A stretch of DNA of 64,000 nucleotides from Chryseobacterium cucumeris (GCF_016775705.1 NZ_CP068760.1:2728001-2792000); one strand, 5' to 3'. Shown: positions 17,176-26,658, numbered from the stretch's first letter. Notes: generated by a model not told the origin, from the letters alone. Made by a program: numbers and translations.

Positions 17176-18372
17176 TTATTTCTCATTTAACAAGAATTCT
17201 ATGGAGAATACATTCATTTTTTGTTCATGAGATTTTATCTGATTAACTATGGTGCTTATTTTATCATTATCCAAAGTTAGAGTTTCATTTAGCAATGCCT
17301 TTCGCAGCTTCAGATCCTCTTCGAAATAGCTTATCAATTCTAGATGTACACTATTCTTATGTACTGGTGCCGTGATAGATTTTAATTTTGTTATCGTATC
17401 GTTTAAATATGAAATACGGGAGGACAAGTTTTCCTGAATCATCAATAACTTTTGTATAACATTGGCTTCATTGCTGATCTCCGTATCATTATAAATTGAT
17501 TCAAATCTTCCCTCAATCATTATTTTCTTTATTTTTCTTTTCCAATTTTCAGTTAAAAACAATGATTGAAAAAATTTTAGGTCAAGTAGAATACCGGCTA
17601 ACAGATCTTCATGAAGTCCACGTAGATTTTCGAGATTCACATTTGATATAGCTCTGTTATGAGCCTCTTCTCTTCTTAATTTATTAAAATCATCCATCAA
17701 ACTTTCAAACTGGATAGAACTTTGAAAATAGGATTTGAATAATTCGTAGTTACTTAGAATAATTTCTTTCACTTGGTATATAAATGTGTAATCAATAAGA
17801 ATATCGCCATCAGTACAATCTACATCAAAATTGTTAAAATAGATTTTCTTAACATCTCTTGCTATCTTATTGTCTACGCCTGTTTCCCACCAGTCATTTC
17901 CAAAATTGTCTCTAAGCTTGATCTTAACGATTTCTCTGAGACCATTCTCAATTTCAGAAATTATCTGCTTTGCCTGAACAAGTCGAGAATCTTCCGTATT
18001 TTCCTGAAAAAAAGCTGATGAAAGCCATTCTATCGATCCTACTTCTCCAATCAGTTCCGCTTTGGTTTTACTCGATATAGCATATAGAATTTCATTGTCT
18101 TCCTCATCATAAGCTCTGACAGCATAGTTTTTCAGATTAATATTCTCATATTGATTATTTCTGAAAAAACTATTAAAGCAGCCTAGGATAGGAGCCATTT
18201 CTAATTTTATGTCATACGAATTTCTTGAGACGGGATAAAAATCGCAGCAGAGTGTATCTTCGTTTATAAGGTATACATCTCTAACATTTATTTCTTTACA
18301 AGCACTGTTAAAAAAATGAAGTGTTTTAAGTGCTCCAGTAACCATTTTGGTTAAATTCTCTATAGTTATCAT
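17176..18372 (-). CDS. Swt1-type HEPN-like protein with coiled-coil tail
   Basis: In this 398-aa protein, residues ~130-245 resemble the Swt1-type HEPN domain: IENGLREIVKIKLRDNFG, then WWETGV, and FNKLRREEAHNRA with Rx4H (R233, H238). The N-terminal ~120 residues are mixed alpha/beta and unrecognised. The C-terminal ~150 residues are charged helices, probably a coiled coil. It is the third HEPN-like gene in a row. A toxin or RNase role is inferred; no MNT-type antitoxin is next to it. Confidence 0.65.
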   Translation of the reverse strand: MITIENLTKMVTGALKTLHFFNSACKEINVRDVYLINEDTLCCDFYPVSRNSYDIKLEMAPILGCFNSFFRNNQYENINLKNYAVRAYDEEDNEILYAISSKTKAELIGEVGSIEWLSSAFFQENTEDSRLVQAKQIISEIENGLREIVKIKLRDNFGNDWWETGVDNKIARDVKKIYFNNFDVDCTDGDILIDYTFIYQVKEIILSNYELFKSYFQSSIQFESLMDDFNKLRREEAHNRAISNVNLENLRGLHEDLLAGILLDLKFFQSLFLTENWKRKIKKIMIEGRFESIYNDTEISNEANVIQKLLMIQENLSSRISYLNDTITKLKSITAPVHKNSVHLELISYFEEDLKLRKALLNETLTLDNDKISTIVNQIKSHEQKMNVFSIEFLLNEK

Positions 18373-18436
18373 TCTTATTGTTTCAAAATTAATTTGCGTT
18401 AATACTCAAATATAAAAAGTGGATTTTTTAGAACAC

Positions 18437-19192
18437 CTAAGATTTTTCCTTTGCTTTTAGATTCTTACTAAATTCCTCTAAAACTTTAAATTGTAAATGG
18501 TTTATTATATCAAGAACGTAGCTTAAATGCTTTTCAGCATTATGAATAGCAAAATTCATCACTTGTATAGATTGGTACTGTGGCAATTTTAAAGTTGTCT
18601 CAAAATCTGGGTTATCTTGCAATGAAATATTAGTCAGTAATTGCTCTCCTTTTAAAATATTTAGCGGAGTAAAATGGGAGAAACCATCGCGAAATTTTAA
18701 TTTATGTTCACTTACTTCGTCTGCCTCTTCTGTAGTGAGTATTTTGTATTTTATACATTTCTGAATATTTTTCTCCATACTTTTTCCGGCATACTGTCTA
18801 TCTGCCTGCAAGTATTTTTTTATAATTTCCTCATCATCATAATTAATAACACTTCCTACCTCAAATTGTATCAAAGTCAGTTTCACTGCTCTTTCAAGAA
18901 GTAAATTAGTATTTGTGATGCTCGGAATATATGCACCAATAATCAAACAGTTGACTGAATCTTTTATATGTTGTTGCAGATCGCTGAATAAAAACAGATT
19001 GTGTCCATATAAGTACTTTTTATATTGTTCATATGTCGTTTGAATTGCTTTATCGAAGGTTTCTTTAAGATCATCCTTGTTAGCATTATCAATAACTTTT
19101 GCCAATTTTTTAAATTCCTCATCATCTTCTTTGAAAGAATTTAAATTATGACCTTTATATTTCCATTTCTGGTTTTTTTCGACTTTATCCAT
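18437..19192 (-). CDS. HEPN-like protein
   Basis: This 251-aa helical protein carries LKFRDGFSHFTP with an Rx4H motif (R168, H173). The preceding helices (LLLERAVKLTLIQFEVG) look like the hydrophobic helices of a HEPN bundle. No signal peptide or membrane segment. The start is only 9 bp from the stop of the preceding zinc-ribbon HEPN gene, so these two are almost certainly translated together. Function unknown beyond the HEPN inference. Confidence 0.6.
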   Translation of the reverse strand: MDKVEKNQKWKYKGHNLNSFKEDDEEFKKLAKVIDNANKDDLKETFDKAIQTTYEQYKKYLYGHNLFLFSDLQQHIKDSVNCLIIGAYIPSITNTNLLLERAVKLTLIQFEVGSVINYDDEEIIKKYLQADRQYAGKSMEKNIQKCIKYKILTTEEADEVSEHKLKFRDGFSHFTPLNILKGEQLLTNISLQDNPDFETTLKLPQYQSIQVMNFAIHNAEKHLSYVLDIINHLQFKVLEEFSKNLKAKEKS

Positions 19193-19201
19193 AATTATAT
19201 T

Positions 19202-20110
19202 TTAACATTTACAAGGTTTTTTTTCTAGAAAATCCGGTTCTCCATAATATGTAAATTTAACTTCACAGTCAGGACATTCATAGACCATCATCTTATTACC
19301 ACATTTCATACAAAGTCCATTTATACTATGATTATTATCATGAATATTCAATGTATCATATACTACTGATTTTTTTCCTTCACAAGCTTCGCAGTTAATG
19401 TATCCAGCAGCATTAAAAAGATCCAAATTACAACAATAACATATTTCATTGTTTGGAGAAAACGTCCGATTAAAGCAATTTATACATTCATACGCTAAAC
19501 CAGAATATTCTATTGCCATATTATGCATTTCATCAATATATGGTCGAAATGAAATTAACTTGTTGAAGTCTTCTTTGTCTAAATACTCTTCGTAGAACTC
19601 TGAAGGACTTTCAAATTCAAAGCTTATATCTGTTAATAAAGGCATCAATAAATGTGTAACAGCGAAGATCAATTCTTTTTTGAGATTAATTATTTCTTCA
19701 TCAGATAAAAACAAGTTGAGATGTATTAGTTTGTTTCTATATAATTGAAATCTAGTGAGATGCTCGAAATGGACATCAGAAAAAAATACTAAATCCCTAT
19801 TATCATTCAAGATACTTTTTAGCTCTTCATAAGTTTTAGTTTTCAAATGATTTTGTTTGAACTTTTCCAAAAGCTCTTCATTGGATAAAGTTCTGTTACT
19901 TTTTAAAATCGCGTTGATATCAACTTCTTTTATTAAGTAAGCTTTTAGTGATAATTCAATTGATGTCTGAATGTGTAGGCACGAAATAATTGCAATTTCC
20001 GTATCAAAAATCTTTCGGTCATTCTGTATAATTTCTTTAATTCCACGTTTTAAAAACAGAACTGCATTTTTATAAATTGTCGAGTATATTTCCTGAATGT
20101 AAGTATCCAT
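19202..20110 (-). CDS. HEPN-like protein with C-terminal zinc ribbons
   Basis: The N-terminal ~180 residues are helical and end the HEPN-like unit with LYRNKLIHLN (R125, H130; Rx4H). The C-terminal ~95 residues are Cys-rich: CINC, CYCC, CEAC, CMKCGNK, CPDC and a final CKC, consistent with two or three zinc ribbons that could bind nucleic acid or protein. It is the first gene of the ~12-kb minus-strand array, so it is probably closest to the promoter. A HEPN fused to zinc ribbons suggests target recognition coupled to RNA cleavage; this is inference. Confidence 0.65.
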   Translation of the reverse strand: MDTYIQEIYSTIYKNAVLFLKRGIKEIIQNDRKIFDTEIAIISCLHIQTSIELSLKAYLIKEVDINAILKSNRTLSNEELLEKFKQNHLKTKTYEELKSILNDNRDLVFFSDVHFEHLTRFQLYRNKLIHLNLFLSDEEIINLKKELIFAVTHLLMPLLTDISFEFESPSEFYEEYLDKEDFNKLISFRPYIDEMHNMAIEYSGLAYECINCFNRTFSPNNEICYCCNLDLFNAAGYINCEACEGKKSVVYDTLNIHDNNHSINGLCMKCGNKMMVYECPDCEVKFTYYGEPDFLEKKPCKC

Positions 20111-20792
20111 TTTGAGATGATTTAATTATATTATTTGTTGATGGTTATGGTTTTCTATCATACAAAATAAACAAGTAAGTACGCAATGATTTTACATACT
20201 TAAAAATAATTGTAATTTAATTGAAATAGTTAAGTTTTAAGAGCGTAATTTATGACCATTTCTTTAAAATTTCAGCGGAATTAAAGGCTTCTATAATTTC
20301 TGATCTGGAAACCAGAGCAAATATTGAAATTGAACTTTTGAAGAACAACATTGAAATCGAGAAGAGTAAAGATATTGTAGATATTGCTTTTGTCCGTAGA
20401 AAACACAATGACTTTCTGAAAGTAAAGAAGATAGTGTGCAAGCTTAAGATTCATATAACAATAAGAACAATTTAAGAAAGTAAAAAGCTCAAAAATAACA
20501 AAGAGAATTTATCAAGATATTCTTTTATAATTAACTAAATCTTTTATCTGATTATTCTTTAGATTTCAATCTGATATGAGGTAATCCGAAATGGAATTGC
20601 ATATAGGAGTTAATATTTTATTAGATAATGAGTGATGAGAGTTTAGCAATTTTATCTAAATCTTCTACAAAAGTGTTCGGAAAATGCACCGCTGAGGTCA
20701 CAAAGACGGACGAAACATTTTTTTTAATGTTTTGTCCGTCTTTTTTTGTTTGCAAACTATTGTTATATGTAAGATGTAGGGTAGTGCAAAAT
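20111..20792. other. Gap with a gene remnant, upstream of the island
   Basis: No intact gene is visible. A plus-strand frame at 20230-20475 lacks a start but encodes a charged helical tail (DLETRANIEIELLKNN, then VRRKHNDFLKVKKIV) and ends at TAA, so it looks like the 3' end of a lost gene. A short plus-strand frame from ATG 20628 runs into the hairpin at 20702-20743. The island promoter should lie in the first ~100 bp, but no exact TAnnTTTG was found on the minus strand. Confidence 0.4.
20702..20748 (+). terminator. Long rho-independent terminator
   Basis: AAAGACGGACGAAACATT (20702-20719) pairs with AATGTTTTGTCCGTCTTT (20726-20743) with one G-U pair, followed by a T run. It insulates the defence island from the DNA to its right. 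Confidence 0.75.
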
Positions 20793-20996
20793 TTAATTTG
20801 GTGTCCGAAACGCATTTTCTTCAAACTCAAGTTTTTCCGCTAAAATAGACTGTTTTGTTTCTGTATTTCCTTCTGAGTATAGCTTTGATAGATTCGGTAT
20901 CACTTCTAAAACTTTTTCAACCCAATGTTTTATTTCCAGGTCTTTTCTTGGCATCTTCTGATTTTGCAATTCCATTTCTAAGCTATCAGGCTCCAT
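20793..20996 (-). pseudogene. Serine recombinase C-terminal remnant
   Basis: The 67-aa frame resembles only the C-terminal end of large serine recombinases of Bacteroidota: VIPNLSKLYSEGNTETKQSI, then AEKLEFEENAFRTP. The resolvase and recombinase domains are gone. A second, shorter copy of the same end piece is present at 41034-41094. It marks the right flank of the defence island as former mobile DNA. Confidence 0.65.
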
Positions 20997-21123
20997 CGAT
21001 CTTTGGGTGAACTCATTCTCAATATGAGAAAGCCACCATATTCCAATTTTTTCAAAAGTGTAGAAAATTCTTTTTGAGCTTTTATTGATTTCTAATAAAT
21101 AACTACTGCTAAAATAAGGGAAA

Positions 21124-22068
21124 TTAGAAAGTATCTATCCATTTGTAAAGATCTGTATCAGAAGAGATTCCAAATGATTTCCTCAGCCTGCTTTTCCTTG
21201 ACTGAACTGTACGTATTGAAATATGATTGTATTCCGCAATATCTTTTGTAGTGAAATTCAGCTTGAGAAGAGCACATAGTTTAAACTCTTCTGATGTAAT
21301 TTCCGGATTTACATGCATGAGGTTTTCATATAATCCGGGAAATGATTGTTTTATTTTTGGTATGAACGCGATGTCGTCATTCATAGCCATTTTTACAAGA
21401 TTTTCTAAATCTATATCGTCTTTCTTATCCAGCCTCGTACGTATATTAGCAATTATATTCTGGCTACGAAGGACTTTTCTGTACAGCTCCAAAACAGTAA
21501 AATGTTTTAGCAGAATAAAATATCCGAAAATTGCAAACCATATAAATACTTGTAAAAAAGTAAAAAGTCTCTGATTTCTTGAAAATTCTAAATTTCCGGC
21601 ATTTTTAATCCTGAATATTCTAAAATCATAATAATGGCTTATGAGAAATAAAACAAACGCCGTAGCAAAAACAGCTATAATATACTTTAATTTTTTCTTT
21701 GTGTTAAAAATAAATAACGAAGTCATGAGCAGCAAAAAATAATATAATGACAAGCCATTTTCAAAACCTGAAGTGGATGAAAAGAAGAAAACCAATAGCA
21801 TAGCAAGCTCTATAACAATAAAGCATATCATGATATTTTGCCGGGCCTTAGTAAAAAAGAAAAGAATAAGAAAAATACTGCCTAGCACAAACAATAACAA
21901 AAAATAGCCCTCAAACCCAAACAGCAAATCTCTGAATCCGCTTACAAGCAAAACTATTCCTATAGAAAATGCGAATAAATTTAATATTTGGGCATCCAGA
22001 CGTTCAAATCTGTCAGCAGTGGGATCAATATGCAGATTCTGTATATAATTCCAAATTTTACGTAACAT
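21124..22068 (-). CDS. Membrane-bound LuxR-type transcriptional regulator
   Basis: A 314-aa protein with about six transmembrane helices (residues ~28-205; for example LFAFSIGIVLLVSGF and YFLLLFVLGSIFLILFFF) and a cytosolic C-terminal region (~240-314) ending in a LuxR-like HTH: TSEEFKLCALLKLNFTTKDI, then HISIRTVQSRKSRLRK and SSDTDLYKWI. The same tail is found on the TPR sensor at 57446-58870. The membrane part probably senses a signal and the HTH acts on DNA directly, a one-component design. It faces away from the secreted-protein genes to its right and may regulate them (inference). Confidence 0.8.
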   Translation of the reverse strand: MLRKIWNYIQNLHIDPTADRFERLDAQILNLFAFSIGIVLLVSGFRDLLFGFEGYFLLLFVLGSIFLILFFFTKARQNIMICFIVIELAMLLVFFFSSTSGFENGLSLYYFLLLMTSLFIFNTKKKLKYIIAVFATAFVLFLISHYYDFRIFRIKNAGNLEFSRNQRLFTFLQVFIWFAIFGYFILLKHFTVLELYRKVLRSQNIIANIRTRLDKKDDIDLENLVKMAMNDDIAFIPKIKQSFPGLYENLMHVNPEITSEEFKLCALLKLNFTTKDIAEYNHISIRTVQSRKSRLRKSFGISSDTDLYKWIDTF

Positions 22069-22728
22069 TGGTCATAAATATTTGTTAAAAGATACTACTT
22101 ATTTGTAGTTGAAAATTATTTCTGTAAAATTAATTTTCCATAAAAATGTAAGCTAAAATATACCAAGTGATTAAGTAATGTTAAATCTTTATAGAGGCTT
22201 GTACAAAATACTGAAATTAGTAGGTCAGAAATTGTAGTTTTAAATGCTCTGAATGTTTTTTACTACAAAAAGGTAAACTATATCATCTGCCATTTTTAAT
22301 ACCATAATAAAAGTCATAGTCATATTTTTGTAGACACTTCACACAATTTCATTTATACTTTATCCTCAACGGATTTTTTAGACTATTGGTTTTCTGTTTT
22401 TTTATCTGCATCAGGTTTTGAAAATGGTTTGTCATTGTGTTGTTTTTTTGGTTCTCAGAACTTCATACAAGGTTAATGGTAATTGTAATATTATCAGATT
22501 TCCATTTGCGTAGCACAGGAATTTCTGGTTTTTAATGCTGTTAATTAAATGATCTATTATTGTTTATTGTAATGTATTGAAAATTAGAAAATTAAGTGTG
22601 TTTTGTTCTTTTGGTGGTATCTATGCCGTATATTTTACCGTGTTGATAAGGTATCTGTAGCGTATGGTATTTCTTTATTTAAGCTTAAAATAAGATCAAT
22701 TTTACAGCTCAATTCCAATGAGGTGAAA
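22069..22728. other. 660-bp intergenic region
   Basis: No gene is seen. An exact -7 box TATTTTTG lies at 22323-22330 on the plus strand, and ACTACAAAAAG at 22262-22272 resembles the ACTACAAAG half-site found upstream of the pilin genes. It separates two divergent genes. Confidence 0.4.
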
Positions 22729-23322
22729 ATGTATTTTAAGAATAAGAGTTACAATATGACAAAGGCATCAGGTATGCTTCTTTTGCTTTGCTCTTTTTGT
22801 AAGATATATGCTCAATTATATATTGGAAAAAGTTGTGATCTCTATATTAAAGACAGTATTATTATTTCTTTGTTAGAGAGAAAAGATAGTCTGGTTTCAT
22901 TATATATTAAAGCCAACACTAAAGTGCATAACCTGCAGCAAATGTCCAATATCAAGATTGTTGTACTTTCTTCTTCTTACTTACCAAAAACACAGCAGAG
23001 TTCTTTTAGTAATACTATAAAAAAAGCTAAAAAAAAGCAAGAAGAAAAAAGAGTTTTAAAATTGATTTCTGAACAGAAAATCTCCAGAGCTGAAAATGGT
23101 AAGTCAACTATCATTTTTTATGGAAAATCAGAAGATATTGCTATTATTATAACCAACACGTTGAAAGAAAAACAAGGAATATTACATAGAAAGCATAAGA
23201 TATTTATCCTGTACGAAAAACAGTTTTGTCCAGAGCAATCTCTTAAAACCGATGTGTACGAAAGGGCTTTTCTGGCAGGACTACAAATCCGGTCTCCTCC
23301 CTCTTTCAAAATCATTTTATAG
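22729..23322 (+). CDS. Secreted hypothetical protein
   Basis: The frame can begin at ATG 22729 or 22756; both place a hydrophobic signal peptide (SGMLLLLCSFCKIYAQ) at the N-terminus. An upstream TTG at 22603 gives an implausible lead. The mature part starts LYIGKSCDLYIKDSIIISL and then turns into a basic, Lys-rich stretch (TIKKAKKKQEEKRVLKL). I do not recognise a domain. A terminator-like hairpin separates it from the following fibre-like gene 89 bp downstream. Confidence 0.6.
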   Translation: MYFKNKSYNMTKASGMLLLLCSFCKIYAQLYIGKSCDLYIKDSIIISLLERKDSLVSLYIKANTKVHNLQQMSNIKIVVLSSSYLPKTQQSSFSNTIKKAKKKQEEKRVLKLISEQKISRAENGKSTIIFYGKSEDIAIIITNTLKEKQGILHRKHKIFILYEKQFCPEQSLKTDVYERAFLAGLQIRSPPSFKIIL

Positions 23323-23360
23323 CAAAATAACAGGAACACAAATTCAAAATATAGTACTAT

Positions 23361-23398
23361 GGAAAAGAGTACTCATAAGACTCTTTTCCGTTTTCCAA
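23361..23398 (+). terminator. Hairpin terminator
   Basis: GGAAAAGAGT (23361-23370) pairs with ACTCTTTTCC (23380-23389), followed by GTTTTCC. It lies just before the next start codon and could also act as an attenuator. Confidence 0.6.
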
Positions 23399-23411
23399 AT
23401 TATCAAACAAA

Positions 23412-24680
23412 ATGAAAAATAAATTTTATACAATTCTTGCCTTAGCGTTTGGCACATTAGCTTTCGCTCAAGTAGGCATCAATACGCAAAATCCACAAGG
23501 GATATTCAATATCGATGGTGGTAAAAACAATGCTGTAACAGGAACTCCAACGGCCGCACAATTAGCCAATGATTTTATTGTAACCAATTCAGGATCTACA
23601 GGTATTGGTGCAATTCCCGACGCATCTGCTATTCTGGAGCTTAATGTAAGTCAGCTTGCATCGGGCAGCCAAAAAGGGTTTTTAGGTCCACGAGTAGCTT
23701 TAACAGTATATAATGATGCGTCTACAATACCTAATCCTGCAGTTGGCTTATTGGTTTACAATCTGGGAACTCAGTCTACTTTTACCTTTAAGGGATATGT
23801 TTATTGGGACGGAACCCAATGGAGACCTTTGGATGGGCGCTCGTTACAGTCGGGAACGATAAGCGGTTTGAGATGTACTGACGTAACACTAAGCCCGCTT
23901 ACCTATACCGCCGGAACTCCTTATCAGGGTACCATGTCGATTCCTTATTCAGGAGGCAATGCAGGAATATATGGTCCACAAACAATAGGACCTGTCAATG
24001 GTCTTACCGCAACACTTCCACAGGGTAATTTTGCGCAAGGATCAGGTACTTTAAATTATACTGTTTCCGGAATACCAACAGTATCCAGCCCCAATACAAC
24101 AACATTTCCCATTTCGATAGGAGGGCAGAGCTGTAGTGCAACAGTAGGTGTTGGGAAAGTACTTGCACCTGGAGAGTATCAGTTCTTTACTTATACATTA
24201 CCGGCGACGTATATAGGATTGCTGAGCACACAGGTTGGCGGTACTTATGATGCTATTTTAGGAGGAAAGTTAAAATTGGACCTTGATTTTAATGCAAGTT
24301 CCAATCAGGGTTCAGGAGCCGTTACCTACAATCCACGTTTGGTAAATGCCTCCAGTTCTAATATTAAAGTATGGTATTCGGCATTATCGAGCGTAGACCG
24401 CTTCCGCCGCTCGAACGTTTTATTAGCGCCTGGAGGTTATATGGAAACGGATAATGGAATTTATCTTAACTGGGGAGACAATATGAATAGCAGTTCTACT
24501 CCTGTAACAGCTACAAACTCCAGTGATAATTCTCAGGAGATAGAAACGGTAGATGTAATTGTTGACGGAATCTGGTATAGAGTAATCGTTTTTGTTTCTG
24601 TAGATAATTTAAATGATACTGATCCCAGCAATAATATCCGACGTGTCTTTATGACAGCACAAAGAATGTCATCCTATTGA
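23412..24680 (+). CDS. Secreted fibre-like protein with VGINT head
   Basis: A 422-aa protein with a clear signal peptide (MKNKFYTILALAFGTLAFA) followed by QVGINTQNPQG, the head seen on many Bacteroidota secreted proteins with tail-fibre-like architecture. Residues ~80-140 contain YVYWDGTQWRPLDGR, a recurring module in this group; the rest is Ser/Thr/Gly-rich beta structure. No T9SS sorting tail is visible. Like the proteins at 44066 and 56062, it lies near copies of a small HTH gene family. A surface or matrix role is likely, with no enzymatic motif. Confidence 0.7.
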   Translation: MKNKFYTILALAFGTLAFAQVGINTQNPQGIFNIDGGKNNAVTGTPTAAQLANDFIVTNSGSTGIGAIPDASAILELNVSQLASGSQKGFLGPRVALTVYNDASTIPNPAVGLLVYNLGTQSTFTFKGYVYWDGTQWRPLDGRSLQSGTISGLRCTDVTLSPLTYTAGTPYQGTMSIPYSGGNAGIYGPQTIGPVNGLTATLPQGNFAQGSGTLNYTVSGIPTVSSPNTTTFPISIGGQSCSATVGVGKVLAPGEYQFFTYTLPATYIGLLSTQVGGTYDAILGGKLKLDLDFNASSNQGSGAVTYNPRLVNASSSNIKVWYSALSSVDRFRRSNVLLAPGGYMETDNGIYLNWGDNMNSSSTPVTATNSSDNSQEIETVDVIVDGIWYRVIVFVSVDNLNDTDPSNNIRRVFMTAQRMSSY

Positions 24681-24798
24681 TATGAAATGATAAAATAGAA
24701 CGGATGAGCTCACCTTAAATTCATTGTATCCGGCAGATGAATTCCGTCTGTCGGTTTATAAATACCCTTCAATTATAAGATTCTAAAAACACGGACTA

Positions 24799-25236
24799 AT
24801 GAATTTTAAAGAGATTCCAATAGGGACATTGATTGAAAAAGAAGTTGCAGAAAGCGGGATAGAACTATCCCGTATCTGTAGCTTTATGAAATGTACTGAA
24901 CAGGAAATAAAAGGAATGTACAAATCTTCAAGTATAGAAACAGAAAATCTGTTGAAATGGAGTAAATTATTAGAATATGATTTTTTCAGGCTGTATTCTC
25001 AGCATTTGATATTGTATGCCCCATCAATAGCAGGTAAAAGCATAGAAAATAGACAGAATAAAAAGCCAGGCTTACCTCAGTTTCGTAAAAATATTTACAC
25101 AAGGGAAATCATTGATTTTATTCTGAGACAGATAGAATCAGGAGAAATGTCAAAGGCTGCAGTAATAGAGCATTATAAAATTCCTAAAACAACTTTGTAT
25201 AAATGGATATATAAGTATAAAAGCGAAATAAATTAA
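24799..25236 (+). CDS. HTH protein, module A (Xre-like head, transposase-like HTH tail)
   Basis: This 145-aa protein has an Xre-like N-terminal half (GTLIEKEVAESGIELSRIC, LLKWSKLLEYDFFRLYSQHL) and a C-terminal HTH of the kind found in IS3 OrfA (FRKNIYTREIIDFIL, KIPKTTLYKWIYKY). A close relative is at 55548-55976 and a decayed one at 47395-47731. It is followed 12 bp later by module B. There is no DDE transposase or terminal repeat, so I regard it as a DNA-binding regulator rather than a mobile element protein. Confidence 0.7.
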   Translation: MNFKEIPIGTLIEKEVAESGIELSRICSFMKCTEQEIKGMYKSSSIETENLLKWSKLLEYDFFRLYSQHLILYAPSIAGKSIENRQNKKPGLPQFRKNIYTREIIDFILRQIESGEMSKAAVIEHYKIPKTTLYKWIYKYKSEIN

Positions 25237-25248
25237 ATACAACATTTT

Positions 25249-25575
25249 ATGGAAAAAATAGTTCCCGATTATAAAAGAATTTATAATGACATCATCGTAA
25301 AAGAGTTTCCGGAAAAAAGAGATTCCTGTCAACGATTATTAGAGAAAGAAAGTTTATCCGTTATGGATATTATGGAACTTAATGAAAAAATTTTTGGGAT
25401 TCCGGATAAGGAAACTTTTGCTGCCAGTCAGAAGCATCGTTCATTTATGAAAAAGGATATACTTAAAATGCTTGATTATCAGAAAAAAAATAAACTTAAT
25501 AACACTCAACTCGCCATTCACTTTAAATTAAGCCCAAACACAGTAACCAAATGGAAAAAGAGTTTTTTAATATAA
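25249..25575 (+). CDS. HTH protein, module B
   Basis: This 108-aa protein opens with PDYKRIYNDII and closes with an HTH (KNKLNNTQLAIHFKLSPNTV, WKKSFL). Paralogues at 47707-48039 and 59119-59448 share both blocks. The helix LNNxQLAxHFKLSxNTV is most likely the DNA-binding element. It follows module A in an operon and ends at a strong terminator. No known name is assigned. Confidence 0.7.
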   Translation: MEKIVPDYKRIYNDIIVKEFPEKRDSCQRLLEKESLSVMDIMELNEKIFGIPDKETFAASQKHRSFMKKDILKMLDYQKKNKLNNTQLAIHFKLSPNTVTKWKKSFLI

Positions 25576-25651
25576 AATGTTTTATAACAAACAGATTGGT
25601 TAACAAATAGGTACTAAAGATTAAATAAGGAGTCCTTTTATGGTAATGATG

Positions 25652-25686
25652 GTCGGAAGAAAAATCTTCCGACTTTTCTATTTTTT
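25652..25686 (+). terminator. Rho-independent terminator after the HTH pair
   Basis: GTCGGAAGA (25652-25660) pairs with TCTTCCGAC (25665-25673) around a 4-nt loop, followed by TTTTCTATTTTTT. The remaining gap (25687-25912) holds no gene. Confidence 0.8.
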
Positions 25687-25912
25687 GACGTGTTTAATCG
25701 AATTTAAAATCACTTATTGTTAATTAAATTAATTGATGTTTGTCTTGTATACTTGCAGTTTATAATCAATTATTTATACTGCTTTAAGATGGCAGATTCT
25801 TTATATAATACACTCAACAATGAAAAAAGTCTTGGTAATGTCATATAATGTTATTAGCTTTATAATGAATTCCGAATGACAATATTATTACACCTCACTA
25901 AATTTATTAATC

Positions 25913-26455
25913 ATGAAAAAGCAAATCTTTATCGTTGCGTTGTCTCTGGGAACAACCGCCTTAGGAACCCACCGGGTTATGGCACAACATTCAGAGCATG
26001 TGAGTACATCAGTCAATATTATTTTATCAGATGTTATTGCAATGGATATTGGCTCTGCTGCTTCAGAAGGCGCTGTAGATTTTAATTATGGGAACACAAA
26101 AGATTATAATTCATCAAAAAATGTGACCGTTCCCAATAGTTTAGTCATTATTTCCTCTAAAAATTTTGATGTAAAAGTAAAATCTGAAGGTGCACACTTT
26201 GTAAGTGGCGCAAATGTCATTCCTGTAGATATATTACAGGTAAAAGCAATACCAGGCGGAAGTATGGTGGGAACCCTGAATGAGGTCACTTTATCTCCAA
26301 ATGATCAGGTGCTGGTGAGTAATGCAGGTTTAGGTACCAAACAGTCTTTAAATATTGCTTACTCTATTTCTGCGGAAAATGCATCCAAGGTACTTTTAGG
26401 AAAACCACAGGGAACTTACACACAAAAAATAACTTATACTGCCACTGCATTGTAA
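25913..26455 (+). CDS. Pilin-like protein 1 (divergent member)
   Basis: A 180-aa protein with a signal peptide ending near VMAQ. The mature part has the same layout as the four paralogues downstream: an N-terminal strand of alternating hydrophobics (VSTSVNIILSDVIAMD), VDFNYGNTKDYN, SKNFDVKVKS, and the conserved end GKPQGTYTQKITYTATAL. It has no cysteine, unlike classical chaperone-usher pilins with a disulfide. It lacks the shared promoter/operator block of the next genes. As the most divergent copy it may be a minor subunit. Subunit identity is inferred from order and fold pattern. Confidence 0.7.
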   Translation: MKKQIFIVALSLGTTALGTHRVMAQHSEHVSTSVNIILSDVIAMDIGSAASEGAVDFNYGNTKDYNSSKNVTVPNSLVIISSKNFDVKVKSEGAHFVSGANVIPVDILQVKAIPGGSMVGTLNEVTLSPNDQVLVSNAGLGTKQSLNIAYSISAENASKVLLGKPQGTYTQKITYTATAL

Positions 26456-26477
26456 GTCAATACCAATTTTAAATAGA

Positions 26478-26516
26478 AAAGCCCTCGATACTACAAAAGT
26501 ATCGAGGGCTTTCTCA
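26478..26516 (+). terminator. Terminator after pilin 1
   Basis: AAAGCCCTCGATACT (26478-26492) pairs perfectly with AGTATCGAGGGCTTT (26498-26512): a 15-bp stem with a T-rich tail. Confidence 0.85.
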
Positions 26517-26535
26517 TTTATCATATGAATAAACC

Positions 26536-26605
26536 TTGTAGTGATTTTACTACATGAACTTCCTTTTTCCACTACAAAGAAACTTTTAGTACCACTATAA
26601 ATTTG
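26536..26605 (+). promoter_or_regulatory. Promoter and inverted-repeat operator of pilin 2
   Basis: TTGTAGTG (26536-26543) and CACTACAA (26570-26577) form an inverted repeat, with an inner ACTACA between them. TAAATTTG at 26598-26605 is an exact Bacteroidota -7 box. The usual -33 TTG is missing, which suggests activation by a protein bound at the repeat. Confidence 0.6.
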
Positions 26606-26658
26606 CAGTATACAAAAGATAACAATTAAGTAAAAAATAACAATAAAATATTACCATC

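Noticed and set aside
7888..20110. Island as Thoeris, CBASS, Avs or toxin-antitoxin HEPN-MNT
   Set aside because: No TIR, cyclase, STAND NTPase or MNT nucleotidyltransferase is encoded in the array.
20628..20843. 71-aa plus-strand frame reading through the 20.7-kb hairpin
   Set aside because: Its middle is the terminator stem and T run, and its end overlaps the recombinase remnant on the other strand, so it is unlikely to be a gene.
24799..25575. HTH module as an intact insertion sequence
   Set aside because: The HTH resembles IS3 OrfA, but there is no DDE catalytic domain, no terminal inverted repeats and no target duplication visible.
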